DNA of 64,000 bases, taken from the NCBI RefSeq assembly GCF_039862785.1, contig NZ_CP156795.1, forward strand, positions 1,054,001-1,118,000, read 5' to 3'. The position numbers and the translations under genes were made by a program. Shown here piece after piece: positions 18,776 through 27,220 of the stretch (its first letter is position 1; each line of letters opens with the position of its first letter). Source of the stretch: Acinetobacter sp. ANC 7912 (GTDB lineage Bacteria; Pseudomonadota; Gammaproteobacteria; Pseudomonadales; Moraxellaceae). The notes beneath the pieces are model-generated. The model saw only the letters and a list, made by a program, of their open reading frames with translations, searched no databases and had not been told where the DNA came from.

Positions 18776-19359
18776 TAGGCATAAATTTCAAGAAAGTTTT
18801 TAAAGATTTGATGGCCATGCTGGCTCAGGATGGATTCAGGGTGGAACTGCACGCCTTCGACCGGCAATGTCTTATGTTTCACCCCCATGATTTCTTCCAT
18901 CGAACCATCTTCTTCATTGGTCCAGCAGGTCACTTCCAGACACTCCGGTAAAGTCGCCTGATCAATCACCAGCGAGTGATAACGGGTCGCTGAAAATGGT
19001 GATGGCAGGTTGCTGAAAATGCCTTTGTCGCTGTGATACATATCAGACAGGCGACCATGCATCACACGTTTGGCACGCACGATATTGCCGCCAAAAGCCT
19101 GTCCGATACTCTGATGGCCCAGACAGACACCCAGTAACGGAATTTTTCCGGCAAACTGCTGGATGGCAGGAATGGAAATGCCTGCTTCACTTGGTGAACA
19201 AGGGCCAGGACCAATGACCAAATACTTCGGTTGCCATCGCTCAATATCTTCCAAAGTCACGGCATCATTACGGACTACTTTTACTTCCTGATTCAGCTCG
19301 CCAAAGTACTGGACGATGTTGTAAGTAAAGGAGTCATAGTTGTCGATCATTAAAAGCAT
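18775..19359 (-). CDS. trpG: Anthranilate synthase glutamine amidotransferase subunit
   Basis: 194-residue class I amidotransferase. The nucleophile Cys is in [17 protein letters not shown] (about residue 79), with His/Glu in VQFHPESI. It supplies ammonia to TrpE and can often serve PabB as well. trpE is not in this window, in keeping with the split trpE / trpGDC order of Acinetobacter. It is the first gene of the operon. Confidence 0.96.
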   Translation of the reverse strand: MLLMIDNYDSFTYNIVQYFGELNQEVKVVRNDAVTLEDIERWQPKYLVIGPGPCSPSEAGISIPAIQQFAGKIPLLGVCLGHQSIGQAFGGNIVRAKRVMHGRLSDMYHSDKGIFSNLPSPFSATRYHSLVIDQATLPECLEVTCWTNEEDGSMEEIMGVKHKTLPVEGVQFHPESILSQHGHQIFKNFLEIYA

Positions 19360-19400
19360 GAGCTTAACCTATTGAAATTAATGCACTTAAACGTGCTTGG

Positions 19401-19414
19401 GTAATCTAGATTAC
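19401..19414. promoter_or_regulatory. Perfect 14-bp palindrome upstream of trpG
   Basis: GTAATCTAGATTAC lies 42 bp upstream of the trpG start, next to a smaller inverted repeat (GCAC-TTAAAC-GTGC, 19383-19396). The position suits an operator or part of a leader structure. No leader peptide with a Trp run was recognised. Confidence 0.4.
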
Positions 19415-19682
19415 GCTTTATTGTGGCTGGCTTGGACCGTTTGAAAGAATCAAACTAAGCCGTTGATTTCATTGTGTGAAAATAAAGCGATGATCATCAT
19501 AGCAAATTATCTGAAACTTCTGCGCAACAATTTGCCCAATTTTTCTGCTTAAGTAAATGCACAAGGTTGATAAGGCATAATTGATAAAGAATACTATGAA
19601 CTTGTGAGTAAATAACTAATAGTAAGTTAAATCTATTTATATGAATAACCTGAGTTCGATATAAAAAAAGAGTAGAAAAAAA

Positions 19683-19735
19683 GCCCTGTTTTTGTAACAT
19701 ATTGGTTCTCAAGACAAAATGTTATAAAACAAGGC
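19683..19735 (+). promoter_or_regulatory. Leader hairpin just before the IS982 transposase
   Basis: GCCCTGTTTTTGTAACAT (19683-19700) pairs with ATGTTATAAAACAAGGC (19719-19735) with few mismatches, and ends 6 nt before the ATG. It could block translation or stop transcription entering from outside the element. Confidence 0.55.
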
Positions 19736-19741
19736 TTCTCA

Positions 19742-20605
19742 ATGGATCATATTACCGAATTATTTTGTATTTTGGATGATTTCTGCAAAAAATTTAATGA
19801 ATCTTTAGAGAAAGCTTTAATTTCTAATCAAAAAACCAGGTTGAAAAAGTCAGCTTTAAGCTTGTCTGAAGCAATGACCATTGTCATTTTATTTCATCAA
19901 TCCGGTTTTAGATTCTTCAAATATTTTTATTGCCAAATGATCGTTCCATTCTGGAAATCTGCTTTTCCTAAACTGCTTAGCTACAACCGATTTATTGAAA
20001 TCATGCCCCGTTGTTTGCAAGCTCTGAGTAGCTTCTTCCATCAGGTGAAAGGAAAAGATACGGGAATCAGTATCATTGACTCCACTAAATTGGTAGTTTG
20101 CCATAATCTTCGGATTAAAAGGCATCGTGTATTTAAAGGCTTGGCCGGTCGTGGAAAAAGTAGTACGGGTTGGTTTTATGGTTTTAAATTACATCTCGTT
20201 ATCAATAATTTAGGTGAAATTATTAATCTCAAGCTGACATCGGGAAATGTTCATGATGTTGCTATATTAGAATCTTTAACTCAAGAATTAAAAGGGATCC
20301 TACTCGGAGACAAAGGCTATTTGAGCAAAGCAAAAGCCGAAGCTTTAGCAGCAAGAGGACTGAAAATATTGACCCCATCACGTCGGAATATGAAAAATAA
20401 ACCCATCCAAACTGAAGAAGAAAAACAATTACTTTGCAGAAGAGGATTGATCGAAACAGTGAATGATCAATTAAAAAATTTACATCAACTTGAACATTCA
20501 CGTCATCGTTCGGTAAATAACTTCATGGTGAATATCATGGCTGCTGTAGTGGCTTATTGTTTGAACCCCAATAAGCCAACTTTCCAAAATATGCTAAAAG
20601 GTTAA
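19742..20605 (+). CDS. IS982-family transposase
   Basis: 287-residue DDE transposase. The catalytic residues appear in SIIDSTKLVVCH, GILLGDKGYLSKA and GLIETVNDQLKNLHQLEHSRHR. The frame is intact and the length fits the family. The start ATG lies just beyond the leader hairpin. Confidence 0.93.
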   Translation: MDHITELFCILDDFCKKFNESLEKALISNQKTRLKKSALSLSEAMTIVILFHQSGFRFFKYFYCQMIVPFWKSAFPKLLSYNRFIEIMPRCLQALSSFFHQVKGKDTGISIIDSTKLVVCHNLRIKRHRVFKGLAGRGKSSTGWFYGFKLHLVINNLGEIINLKLTSGNVHDVAILESLTQELKGILLGDKGYLSKAKAEALAARGLKILTPSRRNMKNKPIQTEEEKQLLCRRGLIETVNDQLKNLHQLEHSRHRSVNNFMVNIMAAVVAYCLNPNKPTFQNMLKG

Positions 20606-20868
20606 GTGGATTTCATCGAACTCAGGTTATGAATAATGAATATCGATATTCATTTCTTAAAAGTTGGATTAAAAAGCAACAGTTGAATTTTAATCTGAAC
20701 AAAATAATCAAGGGTACTTAGTCTTTCTTTGTCTAAAGTGACTCAATTTGGGGAGGGTTTGATAGAAAAAACATTTTAAGAAAAACTAATTATCCGATGC
20801 TAGATACAAAATTACCCTGAAATATGCCTAAAAGCTTACCCAGTTTGAAGAAAAGCTACGTAAAGCAC

Positions 20869-20884
20869 GCACTATTTACTTGCA
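20869..20884. promoter_or_regulatory. Candidate NtrC site 1 upstream of glnA
   Basis: GCACTATTTACTTGCA matches the NtrC enhancer pattern (GCAC-N5..7-GTGC-like), with one half imperfect. It lies about 190 bp upstream of the sigma54 promoter. Confidence 0.5.
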
Positions 20885-20907
20885 ATAACCTATAGAATAA
20901 AAACGTC

Positions 20908-20922
20908 GCACTATTTAAGTGC
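20908..20922. promoter_or_regulatory. Candidate NtrC site 2 upstream of glnA
   Basis: GCACTATTTAAGTGC is a perfect inverted repeat (GCACT / AGTGC) that closely resembles enterobacterial NtrC sites. Its centre is about 39 bp from site 1. Confidence 0.65.
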
Positions 20923-20970
20923 AGCTTGAAAGTAATGAAAACAAAAAAAACATAGAATGCTTGAATATAG

Positions 20971-20986
20971 TGCATTTAATTATGCA
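20971..20986. promoter_or_regulatory. Candidate NtrC-like site 3 upstream of glnA
   Basis: TGCATTTAATTATGCA is a perfect palindrome with TGCA ends, about 63 bp downstream of site 2. It is less like the consensus than site 2. Confidence 0.4.
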
Positions 20987-21069
20987 AACAGTATAATAGC
21001 GACAAAGTATTTCTTCTAATAACCGTTTTCTAATAAGGATTTCAGGATTTTAGCTATACTTTTAAAAGT

Positions 21070-21084
21070 TGGTACGGTAATTGC
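21070..21084 (+). promoter_or_regulatory. Sigma54 promoter of glnA
   Basis: TTGGTACGGTAATTGCTT (21069-21086) carries the -24 GG (21071-21072) and -12 GC (21083-21084) at the required spacing. Transcription should start near 21096, leaving a leader of about 55 nt. Together with the upstream palindromes this predicts NtrC-dependent nitrogen control. Confidence 0.8.
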
Positions 21085-21151
21085 TTTATAACTACCAACT
21101 ACTAACACGCACTCCCTGGGTGCAACAAAAAAACATCGGAGCAAACTGAGC

Positions 21152-22561
21152 ATGGCGAACAAGGTCCTTCAACTCATCCAAGAAAGTGGCGCAAAATGGG
21201 TAGATTTCCGTTTTACAGACACTAAAGGTAAAGAACAACACGTGACTTACCCAGCAGACACTATCGATGAAGATACTTTTGAAGACGGTAAAATGTTCGA
21301 TGGTTCTTCAATTTCTGGCTGGAAAGGTATTGAAGCGTCTGACATGATTTTACGCCCAGATGCTGAGACTGGTTTTATTGACCCGTTCTTCGCTGAGCCT
21401 ACTGTTGTTGTTACTTGTGACGTGATTGAACCTTCTACTGGTCAAGGTTATGACCGTGACCCTCGTTCAATTGCTCGCCGTGCAGAAGAATACCTGAAAT
21501 CAACTGGTATTGGTGATACTGCATTCTTCGGTCCAGAACCAGAATTCTTCGTATTTGACGAAGTAAAATGGGAAATTGACATGTCTGGCGCTCGCCACAC
21601 ACTGATCGCTGAAGAAGCTGCATGGTCTACTGGTAAAGATTACGAATCAGGTAACTCTGGTCACCGTCCACGTGTTAAAGGTGGTTACTTCCCAGTTCCG
21701 CCAGTAGATTCTCACCACGATATGCGTGCAGAAATGTGTGCGAAAATCGAAGAAATTATGGGCCCAGGTCGTGTAGAAGTACATCACCACGAAGTTGCAT
21801 CTTGCCAGCTAGAAATTGGCGTAAGCTTCAACACTATGGTTCGTAAAGCTGACGAAGTACAACAGTTCAAATATGCTGTTTGGAACGTTGCGCATCAATA
21901 CGCTAAAACTGCGACTTTCATGCCTAAACCAATGGTAGGTGACAACGGTTCTGGTATGCACGTTCACATGTCGATCTCTAAAGATGGCAAGAACCTGTTT
22001 GCTGGTGATGAATACGCAGGTCTTTCAGAAACTGCACTTTACTTCATCGGTGGTATCATCAAACATGCTCGTTCATTGAACGCGATCACTAACCCATCGA
22101 CTAACTCTTACAAACGTCTGGTTCCACACTTCGAAGCACCGATTATGCTTGCTTACTCAGCACGTAACCGTTCTGCTTCTATCCGTATCCCATACGTTTC
22201 TAGCCCTAAAGGCAAACGTATCGAAGCACGTTTCCCTGATCCAATGATGAACCCGTACCTAGGTTTCGCTGCATTGCTGATGGCTGGTATCGATGGTATC
22301 CAGAATAAGATCCATCCAGGTGAAGCTGCAGACAAAAACCTGTACGATCTTCCTCCAGAAGAAGAAGCTAAAATCCCTACAGTGGCTCACAGCCTTGAAA
22401 TGGCTCTTGAAGCGCTTAAAGCGGACCAAGATTACCTGCTTAAAGGTGGCGTGTTCACTAAAGAAATGCTTGAAGCGTACATCGAGCTTAAAACTGAAGA
22501 AGTTCGTCGTCTTAATACGACTACTCACCCAGTTGAATTCGACATGTACTACAGCCTGTAA
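21152..22561 (+). CDS. glnA: Glutamine synthetase, type I
   Basis: 469 residues. It makes glutamine from glutamate, ammonia and ATP, as a dodecamer in the cytoplasm. Hallmarks include [17 protein letters not shown] near residue 50, the metal and glutamate-binding blocks ([21 protein letters not shown]), and [14 protein letters not shown] with the conserved adenylylatable Tyr near residue 397. Adenylylation control is therefore likely. Codon use is strongly biased, as for a highly expressed gene. A ribosome-binding site (CGGAGC) precedes the ATG. Confidence 0.98.
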   Translation: MANKVLQLIQESGAKWVDFRFTDTKGKEQHVTYPADTIDEDTFEDGKMFDGSSISGWKGIEASDMILRPDAETGFIDPFFAEPTVVVTCDVIEPSTGQGYDRDPRSIARRAEEYLKSTGIGDTAFFGPEPEFFVFDEVKWEIDMSGARHTLIAEEAAWSTGKDYESGNSGHRPRVKGGYFPVPPVDSHHDMRAEMCAKIEEIMGPGRVEVHHHEVASCQLEIGVSFNTMVRKADEVQQFKYAVWNVAHQYAKTATFMPKPMVGDNGSGMHVHMSISKDGKNLFAGDEYAGLSETALYFIGGIIKHARSLNAITNPSTNSYKRLVPHFEAPIMLAYSARNRSASIRIPYVSSPKGKRIEARFPDPMMNPYLGFAALLMAGIDGIQNKIHPGEAADKNLYDLPPEEEAKIPTVAHSLEMALEALKADQDYLLKGGVFTKEMLEAYIELKTEEVRRLNTTTHPVEFDMYYSL

Positions 22562-22589
22562 TTCTTCCGAGAATTTCACTGTAAAAAAG

Positions 22590-22613
22590 ACCCGCCTTTG
22601 TGCGGGTTTTTTT
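22590..22613 (+). terminator. Terminator of glnA
   Basis: ACCCGC / GCGGGT stem with a 6-nt loop and seven Ts. Confidence 0.85.
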
Positions 22614-22647
22614 GTATGATGCTGTTATGGATTCAAGATAAATGATT

Positions 22648-22923
22648 ATGGCAGCACGTAAAAAACATACCGGCTTTTTTCCCTGGATTGATCCGCAGGA
22701 TCATGACAAGGGCTTTAAACTGAATTTTTCTGAAGTGACTTATGTTGAAGTTGGGCGTACACCTGAAGGTTATAAGCAGGCAGAATTTGTGGCTCTACGT
22801 AATCCTGAGCTGGCGCTGGATTATGACTATCCGAAAAGTTTTTATATCACCACAGACGGCCTGATTCTGAAAAAGCTACCAAGTGGAAAATATGAAGTCA
22901 TCGCCAAGACTGATAATGCCTAA
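22648..22923 (+). CDS. Conserved-looking hypothetical protein upstream of ubiC
   Basis: About 91 residues from ATG 22648 (MAARKKHTGF); an ATG two codons earlier is also possible. It has no signal or membrane segment. The sequence is mixed, with aromatic residues (FFPWIDPQDHDKGFKLNF) and ends in a compact strand-rich part (FYITTDGLILKKLPSGKYEVI). I do not recognise a family. Its last eight bases overlap the ubiC start, so the two are translationally coupled and probably one operon. Confidence 0.65.
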   Translation: MAARKKHTGFFPWIDPQDHDKGFKLNFSEVTYVEVGRTPEGYKQAEFVALRNPELALDYDYPKSFYITTDGLILKKLPSGKYEVIAKTDNA

Positions 22924-23437
22924 TCGTGAAGTTGATACTGTGGTGAGTGTGAAAGTTAAGAATCCATATGGACAGCAGATGCCTGCAAGATTAAAAGAAT
23001 GGCTGTATGCTTCAGGTTCATTAACCCAGCAATTAACTGACCTGGCAGGCGGGCAGTTCCGGGTAGAACCACAGCAGGAACATTTTCGGCGTCTCAGTTT
23101 TAAAAATGCCAGCTGGATGAAGATGCCACATCAGCATACCTCTTGGGTGCGGGAAAGCTATTTATATGGTTGTGATGCCGAGCCCTGGGTCAAAGCCAAA
23201 AGTATTTTCCCGATTTTAAGCCTGCAAAAACGTGCTCGTATTTTTCAACATATTGGTTCTAAACCCATTGGTTGGTTGTTATTTCAACGGACCGATCCGC
23301 ATTGTGAACGTCGTGTGATCTATCTGGAGGATGGGTGGACCCGACAGAGCTGCTATACTTGGCACGGCTGCAAATTCATTGTACAAGAAACATTTTTACC
23401 TGCTTTTCAGCGTTATATAGAAAATCAACAGGCTTAA
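22916..23437 (+). CDS. ubiC: Chorismate pyruvate-lyase
   Basis: 173 residues from ATG 22916, inside the end of the previous gene. The frame opens earlier at 22883, but that part duplicates the upstream gene's DNA and is not needed. It converts chorismate to 4-hydroxybenzoate for ubiquinone synthesis. Family features include WVRESYLYGCDAEPWVKAKSIFP, with the conserved R in WVRE and the product-binding E in the C-terminal part (CKFIVQETFLP). ubiA follows 6 bp later. Confidence 0.9.
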   Translation: MPNREVDTVVSVKVKNPYGQQMPARLKEWLYASGSLTQQLTDLAGGQFRVEPQQEHFRRLSFKNASWMKMPHQHTSWVRESYLYGCDAEPWVKAKSIFPILSLQKRARIFQHIGSKPIGWLLFQRTDPHCERRVIYLEDGWTRQSCYTWHGCKFIVQETFLPAFQRYIENQQA

Positions 23438-23443
23438 CTTGAT

Positions 23444-24322
23444 ATGGCAACTGCACAAGCAATTACTTGGCGCGAGCGTTTTAGCGCCTATTATTACCTA
23501 TGTCGTTTCGACAAGCCGATTGGCACTGAACTGGTGTTTTGGCCAACCATGTGGGCATTGTGGGTTGCTGCTAAGGGAGTGCCTCAGCTTAGTATCCTGA
23601 TCCCGATGATTCTTGGAGTCATCTTTATGCGTGCAGCAGGTTGTGCCATTAATGACTTTGCAGACCGTAAAGTCGATGCCCATGTCGAGCGGACTAAAAC
23701 CCGTCCGTTGGCTACAGGCATCATTAGTGCTAAAGAAGCGGTGATGGTGTTTCTGGTGCTGGTCGCGGCGAGTGCTTGTCTGCTGTTTTTTCTGCCGATT
23801 GAAACCTTCTACTGGTCCTTTGGGGCTTTATTTTTAGCCTTCATCTATCCGTTTATGAAGCGCTATACCCATTTGCCACAAGTGTTCTTGGGTGCAGCAT
23901 TTTCCTGGTCGATTCCGATGGCCTATACCGCAGTAGGGCAAACACCGGATTTAACCTGCTGGTTGCTGTATTTTGGTAATTTGGCTTGGACTGTGGCTTA
24001 TGATACCCAATATGCGATTACGGATCGTGAATATGATTTAAAGATTGACGTGAAGTCGACAGCGATTTTGTTTGGGCAGCATGATATTCAGATCATCAGC
24101 ATCTTGCAGGCCATTAGTTTGGTTCTGATTGGTTCAGCTTTGTGGATAGAAGACTTACTGATTCCATTTGGCTTGATTGGGCTTCTGGCAGTCGCGATTG
24201 ATTTCGTATATCAGTGGTCCAAAACCAAGGATAAAGATCCTCAGCGCTGTTTCTGGGCTTTCCGGCATAACCGCTGGGTGGGTGTCATGATTTTCCTGGG
24301 AATCTTTGCTGCGCTTCTGTAA
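23444..24322 (+). CDS. ubiA: 4-hydroxybenzoate octaprenyltransferase
   Basis: 292-residue inner-membrane prenyltransferase with about eight to nine transmembrane helices. The two Asp-rich motifs are NDFADRKVDAHVERTKTRPL (about residue 69-88) and YDTQYAITDREYDLKIDVK (about 186-204), which bind Mg-prenyl diphosphate. It attaches the prenyl tail to the product of UbiC. It is the last gene of the unit. Confidence 0.96.
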   Translation: MATAQAITWRERFSAYYYLCRFDKPIGTELVFWPTMWALWVAAKGVPQLSILIPMILGVIFMRAAGCAINDFADRKVDAHVERTKTRPLATGIISAKEAVMVFLVLVAASACLLFFLPIETFYWSFGALFLAFIYPFMKRYTHLPQVFLGAAFSWSIPMAYTAVGQTPDLTCWLLYFGNLAWTVAYDTQYAITDREYDLKIDVKSTAILFGQHDIQIISILQAISLVLIGSALWIEDLLIPFGLIGLLAVAIDFVYQWSKTKDKDPQRCFWAFRHNRWVGVMIFLGIFAALL

Positions 24323-24345
24323 CAGCATCTTGTCGTTTCACAACA

Positions 24346-24373
24346 AAAGCATCCTATAAGGGTGCTTTTTTTT
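24346..24373 (+). terminator. Terminator of ubiA
   Basis: AAAAGCATCC / GGGTGCTTTT stem with one G-T pair, followed by Ts that run straight into TTTAT, the inferred IS605 insertion site. Confidence 0.8.
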
Positions 24374-24396
24374 ATCCCTTTAGCCGTAAAACCTCG

Positions 24397-24406
24397 CCCT
24401 TCAGGG
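24397..24406. repeat. Target duplication CCCTTCAGGG, left copy
   Basis: The 10-bp palindromic direct repeat flanks the outer ends of the tandem IS4-family pair. The right copy is at 27156-27165, and a 9-bp form CCCTTCAGG is at 25777-25785 between the two copies. Confidence 0.85.
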
Positions 24407-24440
24407 CATAGGTATCTACACAATTTCCATGTTTTGCGTT

Positions 24441-24466
24441 AAATTGAAGAGCATGCTCTTCAATTT
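24441..24466 (+). promoter_or_regulatory. 26-bp palindrome centred on the transposase start codon
   Basis: AAATTGAAGAGCA and its exact reverse complement meet at the centre, and the ATG at 24453-24455 sits on the axis. In a read-through transcript this hairpin would bury both the start codon and the purine-rich GAAGAG before it. The same sequence is at 25820-25845 in copy 2. Confidence 0.75.
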
Positions 24467-25757
24467 TAACATCTCTCGCTTAGATCAGCGCCTTGTCAAA
24501 CGTTACAACAACCTCGTTCAACTCAATATGAATCCTCTTGCTTCACTTGCTCCTGCAATCAAAGATATTGCCTCTGCTCAAAAAAATAGTTTCGCAACGA
24601 CGCAAGCTGTATGGCGGTTTTTAAATAATGATAAAATCTCATTTAAACAATTAAATGAACCTATTCAAAAACTTACTTGTGATCAGATTAAGACATCGCT
24701 GCATCGTTATGCTTTAGTTATTCATGATTGGTCACAAATCCAATATGTGACACATCGTAATAAAACCCAAAAACTCCAAAGGACACATCAGTACGACTCA
24801 GGCTATGAATTACAAACGAGCTTACTTGTTGATGCTGCTTCTGGACTACCTGTTGCTCCATTAGCTCAGACCCTTTCTAGTGCTTCAGGTTGCTATTCGA
24901 CATTCAATGAGCAACAGACCGAACGTAAAACCCATTTAGACTCCCTTTCTGAACAAATTCAAAAAGTTGAACAGTTTCCTCTTGATAAAACCTGCGTACA
25001 TATTATTGATCGTGAAGGAGATTCCATTGCTCATCTCAGGGAATTAAGCAGTCATGGTTTTCAATGGCTTATTCGAGCAAAGGAAGGAAATCGGATTGAG
25101 CATCAGGGTGAAATATGTAAAGTTGGAGAAGTTGCTGAACGTATCGAAATACAGCAAGTGAAACCCATTTCTTATAAGGGTAATCAACATATGCTTTATG
25201 TTGGAGAAACCAATGTTCGGCTTACCCGTGCTGCAAAATCAAATAAAAAAGATTGTTTAGGTCAAAGAGTTGCTCCTCAGAAAGGTGCTGCAATTGAGGC
25301 TAGACTGATTATTGCGGTGGTTAAAGATATTAATGAAAAGACAGTTGCAAGATGGTCATTGATCAGTAATGTACCAACTGAGATTACCGCAGTAGAACTG
25401 ACGACTTGGTATTACTGGCGTTGGTCAATCGAATGTTATTTCAAACTTCTCAAGCAAGCAGGCCATGATATTGAGTCATGGCTTCAGACTACGCCAGAAG
25501 CGATTTTAAGGCGTTTGCTAATCAGTTGTATGGCTTGTGTGTTGACGTGGAGAGTACAGCGTTGTACAGATGAACAAAATCAGAAAGTCCGTGCATTTTT
25601 GACTAGACTTTCAGGTAGACAACAGAAAAGAGGCAAGGTAGAGAGTGCGCCTGCCATATTGGCAGGACTCTCGATTTTACTAAATACTCTTCAACTGCTC
25701 TCAGAATATTCAATAGATGAACTGAATGAAATCGCAACTATTGCACTAGGTACCTAA
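24453..25757 (+). CDS. IS4-family transposase, copy 1
   Basis: 434 residues from ATG 24453; a longer frame from 24429 exists but the palindrome argues for this start. The DDE core includes VIHDWSQIQYV, HIIDREGDSIAHL and the YREK block YYWRWSIECYFKLLKQ. The N-terminal region resembles the Tn5/IS50 type DNA-binding domain (TTQAVWRFLNNDKISFKQL). The frame is intact. Confidence 0.92.
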   Translation: MLFNFNISRLDQRLVKRYNNLVQLNMNPLASLAPAIKDIASAQKNSFATTQAVWRFLNNDKISFKQLNEPIQKLTCDQIKTSLHRYALVIHDWSQIQYVTHRNKTQKLQRTHQYDSGYELQTSLLVDAASGLPVAPLAQTLSSASGCYSTFNEQQTERKTHLDSLSEQIQKVEQFPLDKTCVHIIDREGDSIAHLRELSSHGFQWLIRAKEGNRIEHQGEICKVGEVAERIEIQQVKPISYKGNQHMLYVGETNVRLTRAAKSNKKDCLGQRVAPQKGAAIEARLIIAVVKDINEKTVARWSLISNVPTEITAVELTTWYYWRWSIECYFKLLKQAGHDIESWLQTTPEAILRRLLISCMACVLTWRVQRCTDEQNQKVRAFLTRLSGRQQKRGKVESAPAILAGLSILLNTLQLLSEYSIDELNEIATIALGT

Positions 25758-25785
25758 AGATGTGTAGATACCTATGCCCTTCAGG

Positions 25786-27155
25786 CATAGGTATCTACAC
25801 AATTTCCATGTTTTGCGTTAAATTGAAGAGCATGCTCTTCAATTTTAACATCTCTCGCTTAGATCAGCGCCTTGTCAAACGTTACAACAACCTCGTTCAA
25901 CTCAATATGAATCCTCTTGCTTCACTTGCTCCTGCAATCAAAGATATTGCCTCTGCTCAAAAAAATAGTTTCGCAACGACGCAAGCTGTATGGCGGTTTT
26001 TAAATAATGATAAAATCTCATTTAAACAATTAAATGAACCTATTCAAAAACTTGCTTGTGATCAGATTAAGACATCGCTGCATCGTTATGCTTTAGTTAT
26101 TCATGATTGGTCACAAATCCAATATGTGACACATCGTAATAAAACCCAAAAACTCCAAAGGACACATCAGTACGACTCAGGCTATGAATTACAAACGAGC
26201 TTACTTGTTGATGCTGCTTCTGGACTACCTGTTGCTCCATTAGCTCAGACCCTTTCTAGTGCTTCAGGTTGCTATTCGACATTCAATGAGCAACAGACCG
26301 AACGTAAAACCCATTTAGACTCCCTTTCTGAACAAATTCAAAAAGTTGAACAGTTTCCTCTTGATAAAACCTGCGTACATATTATTGATCGTGAAGGAGA
26401 TTCCATTGCTCATCTCAGGGAATTAAGCAGTCATGGTTTTCAATGGCTTATTCGAGCAAAGGAAGGAAATCGGATTGAGCATCAGGGTGAAATATGTAAA
26501 GTTGGAGAAGTTGCTGAACGTATCGAAATACAGCAAGTGAAACCCATTTCTTATAAGGGTAATCAACATATGCTTTATGTTGGAGAAACCAATGTTCGGC
26601 TTACCCGTGCTGCAAAATCAAATAAAAAAGATTGTTTAGGTCAAAGAGTTGCTCCTCAGAAAGGTGCTGCAATTGAGGCTAGACTGATTATTGCGGTGGT
26701 TAAAGATATTAATGAAAAGACAGTTGCAAGATGGTCATTGATCAGTAATGTACCAACTGAGATTACCGCAGTAGAACTGACGACTTGGTATTACTGGCGT
26801 TGGTCAATCGAATGTTATTTCAAACTTCTCAAGCAAGCAGGCCATGATATTGAGTCATGGCTTCAGACTACGCCAGAAGCGATTTTAAGGCGTTTGCTAA
26901 TCAGTTGTATGGCTTGTGTGTTGACGTGGAGAGTACAGCGTTGTACAGATGAACAAAATCAGAAAGTCCGTGCATTTTTGACTAGACTTTCAGGTAGACA
27001 ACAGAAAAGAGGCAAGGTAGAGAGTGCGCCTGCCATATTGGCAGGACTCTCGATTTTACTAAATACTCTTCAACTGCTCTCAGAATATTCAATAGATGAA
27101 CTGAATGAAATCGCAACTATTGCACTAGGTACCTAAAGATGTGTAGATACCTATG
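25786..27155 (+). mobile_element. IS4-family element, tandem copy 2, 1370 bp
   Basis: Same length and repeats as copy 1. The only difference noticed is at the codon for residue Thr/Ala in QKL(T/A)CDQ (ACT in copy 1, GCT in copy 2). The two copies are head-to-tail in the same orientation. Confidence 0.9.
25832..27136 (+). CDS. IS4-family transposase, copy 2
   Basis: Identical to copy 1 except for one Thr-to-Ala change. The open frame extends upstream to 25760 through the inter-element junction, but the equivalent start is the ATG at 25832. Confidence 0.92.
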   Translation: MLFNFNISRLDQRLVKRYNNLVQLNMNPLASLAPAIKDIASAQKNSFATTQAVWRFLNNDKISFKQLNEPIQKLACDQIKTSLHRYALVIHDWSQIQYVTHRNKTQKLQRTHQYDSGYELQTSLLVDAASGLPVAPLAQTLSSASGCYSTFNEQQTERKTHLDSLSEQIQKVEQFPLDKTCVHIIDREGDSIAHLRELSSHGFQWLIRAKEGNRIEHQGEICKVGEVAERIEIQQVKPISYKGNQHMLYVGETNVRLTRAAKSNKKDCLGQRVAPQKGAAIEARLIIAVVKDINEKTVARWSLISNVPTEITAVELTTWYYWRWSIECYFKLLKQAGHDIESWLQTTPEAILRRLLISCMACVLTWRVQRCTDEQNQKVRAFLTRLSGRQQKRGKVESAPAILAGLSILLNTLQLLSEYSIDELNEIATIALGT

Positions 27156-27220
27156 CCCTTCAGGGCGGGGATATAAGGCTGCAATCCGCTAGTCCCCCTT
27201 GTGGGGATTAGCTAGGATTG

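Larger units (their letters stand above)
19648..20627 (+). mobile_element. IS982-family insertion sequence, complete, 980 bp
   Basis: Perfect 13-bp terminal repeats (ACCTGAGTTCGAT) and an 8-bp target duplication TATGAATA (19640-19647, 20628-20635). It carries one transposase. It is inserted between trpG and glnA in intergenic DNA. Confidence 0.93.
24407..25776 (+). mobile_element. IS4-family element, tandem copy 1, 1370 bp
   Basis: Perfect 16-bp terminal repeats, CATAGGTATCTACACA ... TGTGTAGATACCTATG. Copy 2 follows after 9 bp. Inserted in the loop of the IS605 left-end hairpin. Confidence 0.9.

Noticed and set aside
19497..19712. Minus-strand ORF across the IS982 left end
   Set aside because: It spans the target duplication and terminal repeat, so it is a chance frame created by the insertion.
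24429..24452. Upstream start of the tandem IS4 transposase (MFCVKLKS)
   Set aside because: The palindrome is centred on the later ATG, and the upstream residues overlap its left arm. The later start gives the same 434-residue length as the other IS4 type. Not fully excluded.
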